Source: Crambe crambe
Lineage: Eukaryota > Porifera > Demospongiae > Poecilosclerida > Crambeidae
Length of the DNA: 64,000 bases
Assembly (NCBI GenBank): GCA_963924555.1
Contig: OZ004581.1
Coordinates: forward strand, 620,001-684,000
Direction: 5' to 3'
Made by a program: the position numbers and the translations under genes
The notes under the pieces: model-generated
What the model was told of the DNA's origin: nothing
Seen by the model: only the letters and a program-made list of their open reading frames with translations
The model's database searches: none
In this document: one piece after another, positions 63,987-64,000 of the stretch
How the letters are laid out: the number at the start of each line of letters is the position of its first letter
Position numbering within the stretch: the stretch's first letter is position 1

Positions 63987-64000
63987 TAGAGCACGTATGA

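Overview
The window is nuclear DNA from a metazoan. Genes are intron-rich with GT-AG introns (several only about 47-60 nt), AATAAA signals and abundant microsatellites. Gene content (adhesion GPCRs, TMTC, CABIT/SAM and IRS-type PTB adaptors, an Ig-receptor kinase) fits an early-branching, compact-genome invertebrate. A sponge is my best guess, by inference only.

Layout. 0.9-13 kb: two plus-strand CABIT-domain genes in tandem, the second a GAREM-type CABIT+SAM adaptor. 14.3-44.2 kb: three minus-strand adhesion GPCR genes (A, B, C from left to right; transcription runs right to left). I rebuilt 20, 20 and 23 coding exons, and each closes in a single reading frame (about 880, 970 and 1031 aa). 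44.3-51.1 kb: a plus-strand TMTC gene, head-to-head with GPCR C across 134 bp, whose fourth intron holds a complete minus-strand two-Ig receptor kinase gene. 51.1-58.2 kb: repeat-rich, no convincing gene. 58.3-61.4 kb: a docking protein with three IRS-type PTB domains. 61.7-62.7 kb: a four-exon mitochondrial ribosomal protein S18 gene. 63.2-63.8 kb: the last two exons of an unrecognised minus-strand gene.

The main discovery is in the GPCR cluster. A segment of about 8.6 kb (GPCR A-type ectodomain plus GPCR C-type seven-helix region) is present twice in tandem, with both ends inside the first transmembrane helix. The middle gene B is therefore a chimera: the ectodomain of A on the 7TM body and tail of C, as an unequal crossover between two divergent GPCRs would produce. 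The junction is a 110-bp (GA)n tract that stays in frame and would encode about 37 alternating Ser-Leu residues inside a doubled TM1. A TIR element with a 6-bp target duplication sits only in the second copy. False joining of two haplotypes in the assembly is the main alternative.

Several genes share a tyrosine-kinase signalling theme: CABIT/GAREM adaptors, a triple-PTB docking protein with YxN and YDVP motifs, and an Ig-receptor kinase. The window also carries many dispersed repeats: a palindromic MITE-like family, a ~50-bp unit tandem repeat at several loci, a ~150-bp dispersed family, and a perfect 61-bp inverted repeat.
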